A stretch of DNA of 64,000 nt, from positions 3,844,001-3,908,000 of the forward strand of contig JAGGNK010010225.1 of the NCBI GenBank assembly GCA_017590115.1, read 5' to 3'. The DNA is from Montifringilla adamsi. Lineage: Eukaryota > Chordata > Aves > Passeriformes > Passeridae. The translations under genes and the position numbers were made by a program. Below, piece by piece: positions 36,806 to 50,000 of this stretch; within the stretch, counting starts at the first letter, position 1; every line of letters starts with the position of its first letter. The notes below the pieces were generated by a model. That model was not told where the DNA came from, ran no database searches, and was given only the letters and a program-made list of their open reading frames with translations.

Positions 36806-37163
36806 TGTTGCCTTCTGATGCAAGGCAAGGCGACCTGGTTTCGACGAGCAGCACGGCAACTCAAACTCACCAGGGTCACTCGGGCCAAAGACACAACACT
36901 GACACCAATATGGTGGGCGGTCAAAAGGCGTTTATTGTTTCATCTTGTGGGGTTATATACTCTAGGGTGCTACTCTACGTCAAAGGGGGTCGGCTTATAC
37001 TGTTTTACGGTTAATAAGGAGAGAAAAGCTACTAGAGTTAGGGGGGTTGCATTCTTCGCTTATCTCAGGAGATTAAGGGAGAAGGGAGTCTTGCTGGTGC
37101 AGCTTTCCGTGACATCGTGTAATCTTCCGCTCGCCTTTCCCTGTGTAACACATCCTCGCTACA
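36806..37163 (-). mobile_element. CpG-rich ERVK-like solo LTR with TSD GAGCTT
   Basis: A 358-bp element from TGTTGCCTTCTG to CTCGCTACA, flanked by perfect 6-bp duplications GAGCTT at 36800-36805 and 37164-37169. It is much richer in CG dinucleotides (for example GGCGACC, TTTCGACGAGC, CTTCCGCTCGCC) than the sequence around it, implying little methylation decay and a recent insertion. On the minus strand it shows a TATA-like GTATATAACC and AATAAA (36931-36936). Only an LTR is present. Open frames over it are incidental. Confidence 0.87.
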
Positions 37164-37169
37164 GAGCTT

Positions 37170-40100
37170 TTCTGAAAAAATAGACATGAATTGAAAAGGA
37201 AGATATTCTAACTTATGTATATAGATTTTTTTTCCTTCATTCTAACAGTCAAATATGGAAATGAGAGGTTGTGTGGCTTTTACCTCTGGTGACTTTCAAG
37301 ATGCTACAGGAAAAATCCCTCTTTATTTGGGCCAGGGAACAGCAGGTTTCATTTTTATAGTGAATTTTGTCAGTCATAGGTACAAAGATTGTGAAAATTC
37401 TTTTCTCTGCTTTGCTTTGTTAAGTCCTGCCAGCAAGTAGTAAGGCAAGTGAGTGTTATTATATAGGTATTTTAACAAAGATATCGACTTACCTGAAGTT
37501 AATAGAAGCTGCAGAGACTCTTAGCATTTGGGACCAAAGGAACAAAAAAACCCCATTAATCAATGTATGGCAAGCTTGTCTACTATCTCTCCTACTGTCC
37601 TGTCTCCAACAGTGGGAAAAAAATCAATATCCTTAAGTAAGGAAGTATGGGATAAGCATATTGGATTCTTGCTACTTTCCAGCTATTTTCAGCTTGGATT
37701 GTTTCCTGAAACAGTTATGGTTTCTAGGCATGAGTATTTGTATAGCTAATACCTACTGCTGGAATTCTTCATCGGAGTTTAAGTAATGAATTGAAGTTAT
37801 GTTAAAGACTAAAAGCAATAACTGTCATTGTTAAAATCCTCAACACTGGCAGATGATTCTTTGTTTAGCCTTTCATTGTAACCACCACCTTCTCTGGGAG
37901 TCAGTCTTGAAGGATCACTGCTGTTTTCATGAATTCCTAACTGTCCAGTTGCAACCAAGTCTCATTTAAAAGTGCTCCTTCTACTGCAGGATGCCCTGTG
38001 CCGGTGTGTTCCTACACCTGTTGGAAGCACCAGTGAACACTGCACCAAGATAAGGCATGAGTGGCTCTTTGAAGTTCTGTGCAGCTTGGGAAATCTCCAC
38101 TGGTTTTGTCCCATGTAAAGTCAGCCCGAAAGTATTGATAACATTCTTTAGAAGCTTCAGAGGCTCTAGAAAATTAATGCTGTTTTGAAAACATCATTCC
38201 CTCATCTCCTCTTTTCCTCCCTCTCCAAATGTAGGACTTCTTTTTTAGTTTTGGCACTTCTGTCCACTAATAACTAATGTGGACATGAGCTAATAGTGAG
38301 GATAGTCATCTTTCATATAGCTGTGTGGTAGTGCAAATGTAGCAAACGTGGATACAGTCTATTTAAATCTCTGTTTAAAGTGTTCTTACAAAAAAACAAT
38401 GGTAAAATAACATCAGTAAGCAAAATGATACATGAAAGCTTGATGGCAAAACTGTCTCCAAGGCCATGTAGAGGTTGTTTGGTTAAATGTGTTAATGTGT
38501 TTGATGTTTTAGAAGTAGCACTGTACTGACAAGATTTGGTTATTATTGGGTTTTTTTTAACTCCTAATTATAAATGTGGTGTAGTATGGGAAACCACTTC
38601 TGTATGTAAAATAACTGATTAATTAGTTTAATTAAATTAATTAAAATTAATTAAAAAGGAGTTCAGAAGGAAAAACAACTATTTGGATTAAGCTCTGGCT
38701 CATTTTGAGGCCATGGTCATAGAAGATTCTATTATTAAGAATAAAAGCAGTGCTAGTATGTTGACCTTTCTAAGAAACAATTATAAAATTGTCTGTTAAA
38801 GGATGCTGAGAATTTGGATGGTTATTCTGTGGATATAATTCTGTCTTTAATTTAAAAGAATTTAGTCTTGCATTTGCTGTGGACATTTGTTTAGTGAAGG
38901 ACTCTCTTACAGTTAACATAATGATGCTGGAGTAAGCTTTTTCAGTTTGAATATGTAAGTTGGAAATCACCAGTGATTTGCAAACTTCGATGAAAAGTAG
39001 AAATATTATCTTGAATATGTTAGCTGCAAGAATTAAATGCTGCCACTTCTAGTAGCTGTGGCTAATAGCATCACTACTGCTGCTTAGTGGCAGTAAGCTC
39101 AGCCCTTGGAGCAATGGAAATTAAAATTGTTATAATTTCTTAGGGGCTCCCCCTTTCTGTATTCTGTTTTGAATGCATTTTATGATGTAGACATCTTTTT
39201 GTTAAAATTTCATTAGCACTGCTGTCTGGCTTCAGTCAATTGAGTTGTCTTCAGCTAAAAGTTAAAGGATGAGTACTGCCTTTACAAATAATAATAAAAA
39301 AGTCATACTAATGCTACAGCCTTAAATTCTCAGTGTTTGTGAGTAAGACTGGTTCCATATATTCTTTCTGGTCTTGACCAGACAGTGACAGTTTATACAC
39401 AGTTGTCATCTGAATTAAGCAAACCATATGTACTCCCACCACCCTCCTGTTTGGGGGTGGCAGTGTACAGGAACAAGAGCGGGGTACTTTCTCTGCTTGG
39501 CATCCCTACCACTGTGGATCCAAAACATGCAAATTGACTGCAGAACTGTTTTGCTAGTCAACAACTACTGTACCCCACCCACATTTCTAACTAGCAGATG
39601 GTGAGTCAAGCCTGTAGAACATGGTGATGGATTTTACTACATCCCTTGAAAAGTAAATAAATAATATTTGAAAATCCTATTTAAAAATCTAAATTACAGA
39701 TCTAATTAGCTAAAAAAGCATGGCATCGTATAAGTAGGGGATTTATATTCTCTGTAAAACTTTCATGGTCACATTAAATAAACATTGCTTCAGTAATTTA
39801 AAGTACTTCTTAAGCACAAGACAGTATTTTTTAAGGTATTGGTCATCCTAATGTTCTCAATATCTGAGATTTCTGACTAAGACATTTGTTCTGGAAAAAA
39901 AGATCAAATACTATACTGCTACAAGTCCTTTTGATTATAAAAAAAGAGGGATTAGATAAGCATTTAGAACAAGAAATCTTTCAGCATGAATAGGCAGAAC
40001 AAATTACTTCATTAGCTTTCAGCTACTGTGCATTTGTGTGAAACCATGCTAAAACTATAACCCTGTGAGAACTGTATTCTTTCTATGATTTCCAAATCAT

Positions 40101-41863
40101 AGATTTTTCCAAGTCACCAGCTGGTGGGCTGCTGTTTGCTCTGGACATCAGGCAAGATTTTTCCCTGGAAAAATCTTCCAGAATCAAGATGCTGTAGGCC
40201 AGGTCATGGTTGCCTCTGTTTCTCTCTCAGTTGTATTCAGCTTATTCTTTCTGTGGCTGCTACACAGCTTTTTGCATAGTTACATAAATTTGGCTTGAAT
40301 AATCTCAGTTTGGTATTTTAATATAATTTAGTAATGTAAAATAATAATTTTTAACTTGATCTCTCTGTGGATGAAAATTATCCTTAGAACAAAAGACTAA
40401 AATTCAACTCAGATTTTTTTTTTCTGACTAGGAACATTCTTAGAACTTGAATGAGATAGAGTCTTTGCCTTATTGAGTCACCATCTATATAAGTTGCAGT
40501 ATTAATGTTTGCTCTAGTAGACACTTTTAATACACAAAAAGGAAATTTCCACAAAGACATCTAATGAATTAGTGGCACAGTGTGATTACAGAAATACTGT
40601 TATGTCCTAAAACAATATTTATTACCCACTCTGTAATTATGTAACAGCAGCAGCAAGATTAAAATAAAATTGCTTATTAGGTTTGATCCAAGAATCTTGC
40701 TTGACAATTTTATCAGAAGAGTGTGACCTGTCAGTCTCTCTCACTTCCCTGCACTGTGACCTCTCTTCTGACTTTCTGTTGTTAAGTTCACATAATCGAT
40801 CTTGTCTTTTGTCTAGGGACCTCATCCCATATATTTTCAAAATCTGTATTTTGTATATAGCAGCAGGATATCCTCTAGCATCATTAATTGAATTTACACA
40901 GTACCTCTGAGCACCAAAATAACATATTTAACCAAAGATATCAGTACTATAATTGTGAAGAAAAAGTGGCTCCAAATTCTAAGCTGAAGGAAAAAGGTAA
41001 ACAAGTTGGTTTTCTAGTTGATTTTACAGATGAAAGAAGTCAAGTATTTTTGAAAAACAAAAATCAAACACATTCTGTGCTATGATCTTTACTTACTGCT
41101 AAAACTTGAACTCCAACATCAGAATACACCTACTAGTATAAATTGTTATCATCCAGGTTCATGAAAAGCACTGAGGAAATTGAACAAAGGAAGTAAATGC
41201 TGTTTTGTGCTTCATCAAAACTGAAGTTACTGCTTCTTCCATTTTCTTAAGTCTATCTTTGCAATGTTTTTTTGTGTTATCATTTGGCCGCCTGCTGAGT
41301 GTCCATGTTGCATCCTCACAAGGAATGCATTACAATAGTTTTAAGAAGATGAAAATGATATCAGTCAAGTTCATTTACTTGCATTAATAGCAAAACTATA
41401 TTCACTATCATTCTAAATACAAGAGTTGTATTCAAATCTTTCTGATATCTGAATTACGAGGTGAGGTGCCATGCTTATCAGTTCTCTAATCTGTTTTATT
41501 GAAATGTCATAATTGTAAACCAGTTCTAAATGCTTTGATTCATTTGTGTCCAGTAAGTCCAAAGACAGTGTGAGTGGAAAGGACAAGTGAACAAAACATA
41601 AAACCATAGTTTTGTGAGAAGAAGTGTAGCAGAAATTAAAAATCTATTCATTGTACTTCCCCTTAAAGAATTTGGCTGGTAAATGACATATGCAACCTTT
41701 TGAGTGTAATTATGTTGTAATTAAGTTGCTCTGCAAGTTAGAGCTGAGGATGTAATGCTCATGAGATGGTTTCAAGGGACAACACTTATTATATTGGAAG
41801 CTGAAATAAATGCTGGAGTATTTTTCTTCAACAAACTGTAGATTTTTTTTTTTAATTTTTCAG
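37170..41863 (+). other. intron-like sequence, no features found
   Basis: NEK10 intron. Contains an AATTA/TTAAT-rich patch near 38620-38660. The missing C-lobe kinase exon was not found here. Confidence 0.45.
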
Positions 41864-41934
41864 GTAGTAGGGGCTATGTATGAACCTGTGCCAGAAGGAC
41901 TGTACTCTGAAAAAGTCTCATTTACCATTAAGAG
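41864..41934 (+). pseudogene. NEK10: NEK10 exon (YEPVPEGLYSEKV), intact
   Basis: After a pyrimidine tract and ttttcag the frame reads VVGAMYEPVPEGLYSEKVSF then TIK, aligned with IVEAVYEPVPEGIYSEKVTD. It encodes part of the kinase C-lobe near helix G. It ends in phase 2 at a gtaata donor, matching the next exon. The exon(s) that should precede it (APE motif to helix F, ending LATK) were not found in the 15.7 kb upstream. Confidence 0.92.
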
Positions 41935-43990
41935 GTAATACCTCATTTTATTTCAATATCCTGCTGTAAAGATGTTTTTGTTTTGTATGCTTCCAGCAGA
42001 GGTAATGTGACAGTTTGCAGACTTTAGCAACTGCCACTATTTGTCTCTGAATAGGAAATATCTTTGGATTTAAAGAAAAACAGAGCTATCTCCTTACACC
42101 AATAATAACATATGCAATACAGCTGCACACATGCAACTGGAAAACTCATACCAGTCTAGTCAGGGCATTCATTTAGCCAGTATAGACTTTATATTCAGTA
42201 CTGAAATTTACATTTAACAATATCAGTGCTGTATTTAATTCCCTACACATCATTTTTTTCCCAATAAAAATCCAGAATTTGAGTAATTTTCAAATGCAGA
42301 TTGTGGTCAAGGAAATAGCCCCATTAGAATATGTTATTTATAGATCATTTTATGATCATGTTCATAGCCTTTTCTGTTTATTTGACTGATAGAAATACGT
42401 TTTCCCCTACCTTATAATTCTGTTAGCACAGCAGCAGAGCTAACAAAATAATGGAGGAAAAGATGAGCCTGTACTTGCTACACTCACTCATCACAAATTT
42501 CTTAGCTATGTTTATATCTTCCTGGAGATAATGTGATATGTAAGGCAAAATATGGAGTGAATTAGAGATTTAGTTAGCTCCCTTGATTTTTCCATTTTAG
42601 AAAAAAAAACCCCACTTAGTACAAATGCTTATACTTTCTCATTCAGATATTCTATTCTGTCTCTAAAAAGCACATTACAAAAAAGGTAATGTAAGGAAAG
42701 GTTTGTGTGAGGTTATAAACTAAAGTTTTTATAGTATGTTTTAGTGAACAGAAAGGTTTCTGTTACTTAAAGACCTTGTGGACAGAGGGCAACAACGGAG
42801 AGTACAGGAGCTAATAGAACTAGCATTTTTGTTTAAGAGGTTCTGAAATGAATTTTAATGAAAATATTAAAATCTTTACATTACACAAGAATTTTTCTAC
42901 ATATTTTACTACATTGGGAGGCATAAAGTGTTTTTTTTTTTTATTGTTAATTTTTGAGGGGCTATTGTTTTTAATATCTCTTACTATGGGTTAAATCTTA
43001 AATGATTTGTTATGTTTAAGTTTTTGTTTATGCTTTGTGAGATATTTAGAAAGAATAAAAAACATTAAAGAAAAGCAGTAGCAATGAGATTTTAGTTATG
43101 TAGATGAGGAAACATTAACAGAAAATATGTAGTTATTTTCAAATGAATAAAACAGAACACATTTCAAAGATGAATGTTGTAAGTAAAAAATAATTTCTTG
43201 ATAATGATTTGAAGAAATATTGAAACCTTTTTGTTGCAAATGTGAATTTTCATTTAGTGTTATCATTGCTATTCTCTAGTATCATTATTAAAATACAGTT
43301 TTAATGCTTTAAGCTACTAAAGAAAGTTCTGGAATCATAGTCATCAAATTCCTTCAGAGTTGAACATCAACCTACTTGGTGTTTAGTCATAAATAATTTT
43401 GAGATGCATGAGAAATGGATATAGGACTTATTAAAAATCTCTTCTAGCTCCCATTGGTCTTGGAACTTTTGCCCAGTTGCAGTGAATTAAAATAAAAAGT
43501 CAAAAGGAAACCCCAACCCAGAGTATTTTTTAAGGGTGAAAACTTGCACCTCTTTAAAAGAAATACAAAATTTAAAATAAAAAATATTTTTAAATTTATG
43601 AAAATCAGTGAAATTAATCAACACATTTAAGCAAATTTAAACAAAAATATTAAAATCAAAAAGTTCAAGCATTGTAAAACATTTTCAAAAGTGGTACTAT
43701 GCATGTCAGTTCTGTTTTGCTTAGAAAGAACTGCTTTAGAAATCATAAGTCATTCTATGACATTTTGTTTGAAGGAGAATGTTGGGTTATATGTTTGTGT
43801 TAGCAGGTCAATGGTACTGTGCAAGGAAATCATAATAAATTACCAGATTCATTGGAGTTAACAGATTTAACACATTTTTTTGTACATGCAGGACTGTCCC
43901 TAGCAGCTTTCCTGCATACAAAATGTTCTGGGGATTTAAAAATAGAACTAATAATATATTATCACCATTACTAAACAGTTACCTAGGGTG
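41935..43990 (+). other. intron-like sequence, no features found
   Basis: Very AT-rich intron with no recognised repeat or coding similarity. Confidence 0.45.
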
Positions 43991-43999
43991 CCTTTAACA

Positions 44000-46830
44000 T
44001 AGACCTGTTAAAGTATTTTTGATTGGAAGGGACCCCTGGAAGAGTCTAGTCCATCCTGCCCAATGCAGATACAATTACATGTGGTTGCTCACTGCTCAGG
44101 TTTTTTTCTATGTGAGTTTTGCATTGAAGAATGGAGATTTCACAACTTCTCTGGGCCCTCTGTACTGTTTGTCTACCTTTGTGATTAAATGTAATAGTAA
44201 TAATAATAACAATTTTTTGATCTATCCTGACTTCCCTGTGGTTCAACTTATGTCTTTTGCCTCTTGCTCTAGCACTTTGTACCCCTGAGAAAGATCTGGC
44301 CATGCCTTCCCATTATGCAGGTAGCAATCAGATCTGAGAATAGGTGGTTCAGGTCCCTCTGACAACTGCCCTGCCCATGTATCCCTGCAATTAATTCATT
44401 GTTCACAAACCTTTGGAGAATGCACTCTCTCCCATGATCTAGGTCATTAATAAAGACATTAAATAGTACTGACCCAACATCAGTCCTTGGAAGATGCGAC
44501 TTCCAGCCATCAGCTGGACTTTGTACTACTGATGGCATCTCTTTGAGCCAGGAGGTTCAGCCAATTATCTTCCTACCTTATAGTCCTTTGGATACTGTGG
44601 GATATTGTGTTAAACAGAAGTCTTGCTAAAATAAGGCTACCCCCAGCATTTATTTCTCTTTCCTTGTCCTCAGACAGTAATCTCATCATGGACACTGATC
44701 AGCCTAGTCAGGTATAACAGCTGTTTGGTTAATCCATCTCACTGTTCCCAGTCACCTCCTTGTCGTTTTTGTGCTTGAAAATTACTTCCAGAGAAAATTG
44801 CTCTATTATTTTCCCAGAGACTGACATGAAGCTGACTGGCTATGAGCTCCGTGAATCTTCCCTCTTGCTTTTCTTGAAACGTGTATGATATTCAGCTTTT
44901 ATCAATTTCCAGGAACCTCCATTTGATCCTTTTAGACACGACAGATAGTGGTATTGACCAATCAAACGAGCACCCTCAGTCTCTTCTCATTTGGTCCCAT
45001 GCGCTTGTCTACGTCTAGTTGGCTTAAATGCTTTTTCACTGTATTTTCTGCTGTGTGGAAATGTCTCACGCTAATAGATTCTACAGGTAGGCTCAGAGAT
45101 CTGAAACCCTTATAGTCAAAATTTTTCAATGGAAATGGAAGCAAAAGAGGGACCAAGTGTCCCATAGTTTTCCATGTCATTTGTCGCTAGGTTGCTTAGT
45201 GGGTCCACATTTTCCGTAGTCTATCTTTTGCTGGCCATTTTTCTGCCTTCCACATCCATTGCTAGTTTCAACTTTTTCAGCTTCAGCTGAAGTTTGGCTT
45301 TCCTAACTCTACCCTTTGGGCAATACCTGTATTCTTCCTGTGTAGTCCACCCCTGATTCCCACATGCAGAATTGGGCTGTTCTGGTGCTTTCAGATCTCC
45401 CTGAAGCTTTCCCAAGCTTTCCCTTTACCTTCCATAGTGGTCTTCTGTGAGATTCTACCAGGAAGATCCCTGTACATGCAGAATTCTGCTCTCCTGAAGT
45501 CCTATGCTGTAACCATACAATCTCACTTTCTTACTTCTCTCAGGATTTTGAAGTCCACAATCTCTGATGGTTGCTGTAAGATCAAGAGACTGCCGTTGAT
45601 CTTCACATCCCTGCCTCTTTCTTCCTTGTCTGAGAGTGACAGTTCTGGAAGAGTGCCTTTCAGCTCCATCAAGAAATTGTCATCAGCAGATTTCAGAAAC
45701 CTCCTGATTGCTGCACTCAGCCATGTTATCCCATCAGCAGATATCAAAGTGTCTGGAATCATGAAGCTTCTTCCATCTGTCCAACAAAGTCTTCATTGAC
45801 TTTCTCTCTGGTTTTGTGTGGTTTATAGCAGGCATCTACCACAATGTCACCCATGTTGGTCTACTGCTCAGATCCTCACTGATAAGTTTTTGACTGCACA
45901 TTGTCAGGTGTTCGACTGCAGCCTGAGTTTAGCCTTTTATCCTCAGTGATAGAATTCAGAACACCCCCTCTGTTCCTTGCCCTCCACTCTTGACCCCAGT
46001 GCACTGTGGTCACTTTCAGTGTGTTCAGAGTTGGCACTAATAATGTTGTTTGTGCCCACATGAACAGCACAATGCCCACATGAAGAGCAAGAAGTAATGG
46101 GTCAGGATGAGTCTCAGTAGTATCTCCACAATGTCCTGAATCCAAGCAACAGCCATCACATTCATCAAATTGATCAAGTAGATGGATATCTCTGTTCCCT
46201 CAGCCTCAAATGACTCTCAGCTACTGCATCTTACTTGTGAACACTTGGTGCAGACTCACCTGGCTCTGATGTGTCCTCTGTTAGGCCTTGGTCTTCCTCA
46301 CCTGTTCCTAGATCTTTATACCTCTTCTGTAATTATTCCTCTGTAGTCTGAGGAAAAGCCTTCCTTCTCAGCAGAAGTCACAAGTCTTCAGCCTACCTCC
46401 TCTTGAGAGCCTTCTTCCACTTTGATAGCAAGCTCTAGATATTCCTTTTTCTTTGCATTGTTTTGAGAGTCTTGTCTCTGTGAAGATTCTGACAGTCTCC
46501 TGTAAATAAATCCTCCTGACAGGATGCTTCTCTCCTTCACAGCTGCTTTGTCCAGTGGTGCGGTGCCTTGGTCAGAGCACAGTCCCCACAAGGATGGCTC
46601 CATCTCCCCCATCCTAGGAGAAGGCTCCAGGCAATCCTTAGTGTGGCTGGGAGTGCACAGGCACAGTTCCCAGTAGCAGTTCTGTTTGGGTCAGTGTCAA
46701 GGATGATTGTGCTAGCTGATGCTGGAGGCTGTGCTGTGGTGTGGCAACACCAAAGCTGCACAGCATCAAACTGTCCCAGGCAGGATGAGGGAGCAGTGCT
46801 GGCTGGCATAACTCCATAAATACCAGGGCA
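44000..46830 (-). mobile_element. long CR1 LINE copy, minus strand, degraded
   Basis: CR1 retrotransposon remnants appear in the right order on the minus strand. SEIVDFKILREVRK (about 45564-45523) resembles the end of the CR1 endonuclease (DHEMVEFKI type). NQGWTTQEEYRYCPKGRVRK (about 45355-45296) is the linker. GSVLFNVFINDLDHGRECIL (about 44474-44415) is the reverse-transcriptase segment [18 protein letters not shown]. The 3' end with GGAAGGGACCCCTGGAAGAG lies near 44023-44042. The part above 45800 may be the ORF1 or 5' region. All frames contain stops and the RT core is shortened. The copy ends just before the NEK10 exon at 46883. Confidence 0.8.
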
Positions 46831-46882
46831 GGAATTCAATGGTGGAAAAGAAACAAGTAAATAGAGAATGTTCTTCCCGTAG

Positions 46883-47020
46883 CTGCTTGACTCCTGATGC
46901 AGTGGCATGTCCAGACATAGTGGAAGTCAGCTCACTGCTGCCTGATGTGATGATGAAACATCTGGGTGTTTTATCCACCTCTCATCTCATGCTGGAGAAG
47001 AAACTGGATTGGGAGAGGAG
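46883..47020 (+). pseudogene. NEK10: NEK10 exon, end of kinase domain, donor lost
   Basis: The acceptor cttcccgtag is followed by CLTPDAVACPDIVEVSSLLP, DVMMKHLGVLSTSHLMLEKK, LDWER, matching CLTPDAEARPDIVEVSSMIS and the start of the coiled segment after the kinase domain. The conserved arginine of the ARPD motif, which packs kinase helices, is cysteine here. The expected gtgaat donor reads atgaat (change at 47021), so the frame would run into TGA at 47022. A CR1 element ends only about 50 bp upstream. Confidence 0.93.
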
Positions 47021-47024
47021 ATGA

Positions 47025-50000
47025 ATCCAGTAGTACTTCACGGAGGCTAACTGAAATGCAGTAACTTATTGCCATCAACATTCCATTTTATCACAAGTAA
47101 GTACGTGCATTAGGCTTTATTTTTTGTTATTGTTGTTTGCCATATCTGAGAAAATAAGGTGCAGCAAAGCAGAAAATTAATCAAAATTAAAAGACCTATC
47201 CTCCTGTAACATTTTTCCATGCAGGCTTTTAAATTTATTTACAACAAGGTATTCATTAGTTTTTTGGACATTATTGTGCAGGAAAAATGACAGTATCTTA
47301 AAACCCAATGTCATTCTATGTTGGAAAATGGCATTGTTATGGAGGTTCTTACAGTTTTGATAATATCTGATAACATTTAATTATTAGAGCACACTTGTGA
47401 GTGGTTTGTGAATAGAAGAATGTACGCTTGATTAGGGTGGAACAAGTTGATAATCTTGTGTATGATTCATAAACAATGACACCTAGAAAATGGAACCTAC
47501 AAGAATACAATTTTTAATTACAGATTGCAAAATACAGACCAGTGATGCTGATAAGGTTTTTGTTCATGTTTTCTAATTCTCTGATACAGTTCTGCAGAAA
47601 TACTTACAGGTCTTCCATTTACTTCAGGCTGTATTTTAAGCATCCTTCATGAAGAACATCAGTAGTTTATATATCATATATGATCTCAGAGAATTTATTT
47701 AAAAATACAAGGGCAATGTTTTTGTGTAGCAAAATTGCCCTTTGAAAATTGTTATGATAATTCCAGTATAAAGTTATAATTTACACAGCCACTCTTGTCT
47801 GTTCAGATATTGCATCTCTTAGATTCCTTTTATCAGGGCTTAGTAGCTTGTAAAAAGAACCTCTGCGTAGGAAAAAGGTCAAAAAACTCCCGGAAAAATA
47901 TTAACTATTGATACAAGTTACTTATTTTTGGAATGTGAAGACTAGGATGTTTGGGACTAGATATTCTAGAAAACCTGTCAGTCTAAGGTCATTATTTATA
48001 TTACACCATTTTTTTCAGTAAAAAGAATGCCAAAACCTACCAGCAAACTGTGAAAAATCACTGCCTTTTAAAATGTAAGAGGTATTGGTCTGAAAGAAAG
48101 ACACAGAGTAGGATTTGTAACTTAAAACACTGTAAGCAACTTTTCCCATGTGTTTTTAATTTAAATTTTCTTAACCTACAGATCTGGAAGCTTGTTGTAT
48201 GCCATTATCTTTTGTGTCTTGGTATAGTCATTCTCTTGCACAACTGTGATGAAATTTGCAAAAAAATGTGCTATAGATGTAAAGATGCTAGATCTAGGAT
48301 TTTGCTGGAGTCATTGTGTCTTTGAGAAAAGAATGCCTTACCCAGATATTTGTGAGATATGATAGAATGGATAGTTTTACATAGAAGTTAGAATACTTTT
48401 GTTTTGTATAAATACTTGGAAAATACACCTATCTACAAAATTGCCTGTGTATTTTAGGCAATAGTGGCTAGTTTTGTCAAGGAGAAAACACTGCAGTTCT
48501 AGTTCCAATTGATATTTTATTATGCATATTAAAAGAACAAAAGATTCTGACAAAGATCCAGAACACTGAAGAAATGGAGGGGAATATGGCTTAGTAATGA
48601 GACCTAACTTTGCAAATTTTTGTAAATAAGAATAAATCAGGCTAGGATCTTTCAAATTTCTGAGGCATGTTACAGGGCTTAGAAACAGAAGGAGCCATGT
48701 TGTTTCTTTCTTCCTGGTATTTAGGAAAGCTTTATAAAGTTGAAAGATTTCTAATAAAGAGAATAATTATTCCTGAAAAGTTTGCCTTTTGAAAAAAAAA
48801 AAAAAAAAAAAAAAATTTTTTCTAAAAATTTTTCTTTTTATAAAAAAAAAAAAAAAAAAAAAAAGACAATATTCTGACTAAAAGTGTTTGGAAGAATTTC
48901 AAGCAGCTGCTCCTGAAATAAAAAGTCTGTGAGATGTAGACAGCATAATTTATCTTAGTCAAGGCCCCAGCAAGTCCACACCCAAGTAATTTGTCATTTT
49001 TCCATGGTGCCAGAGAATTTGGTGTTTCTGCCATGTAGTTCAATGTTTTGTTGAAGCTAGCTATCTTATATACTTTCTCTACTGAAATGTACTTGTGGTC
49101 TCCTTTTACATCCCAGTTGTGTTATATTGTGAATGTTTCTGAAATAAGGACTGTACTCTCTGTCCTTGCATATGGAACTGAAGAACAGAGGTCTTTTGGA
49201 GCCAGAGTGGAGTTTGTTTTATAGGTAGTTTAAAACTACAGCTTGGTAGCTGGTAAATAGGCAGTTGGAAGGCAGGTCAGTAGATGATGAAGTACAGTTA
49301 GTTACCTTGTGTGGTAAGCATAGCATAAAATCCATACTTGAAAATAATCCCAGTAAAAAGAATCATCATCAGCTCCCCACACAAATTCTTATATTTCCTA
49401 GTTTTCCACAGAAACTGTTTATGTTAGAACAGAAACAGATACAGGGGTGGCAGGTGTTTCATAGAGTTCGTGTGTTCGGTTCTGAAAGATTAAGGTTGCT
49501 GACATAATACATGCTACAGAAGACACAAAGAATTAAGAATAATGACAATAATTCTTTCTTATTAACATTAATAATTCATGTTGCACCTTTCATTTCAAGG
49601 TGATCAATATTATATTTTCATCCTCTGGGTTGGAAGAGGTGTAAGATCACCAAACAAACTAGTAGCAAATTTGAATTTTCTCTGTTCCAAGGCAAGTATA
49701 AGTCTCAAAAAAGTAGCTGATCTAACTAATGAATTGTCTTTCTAATATTTTCCTTTGAAGAGATGAGTGTATAGCCAAACAATAATTTGATTGCTTTTTG
49801 AAATATATAGATTTGAAAAATGTATTTTGTCTGTTTAGAAAGCAGTGAAAATAAGTCACTTTTATTACTTTGGAAACCTGTGTTTCATGGGCATCATCCA
49901 TTATTGTTTCATTTACTGTATATATCCTAAAAGGTTTTAACCTTTTCTCTCATTGCCACATTTTTAATGTAAAATATACATATACCTAAAACAATATAGA

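Noticed and set aside
36472..37183. Open frames of 180 and 130 codons over the CpG-rich LTR
   Set aside because: They run through a T run and then the LTR in antisense to its own signals; no family similarity.
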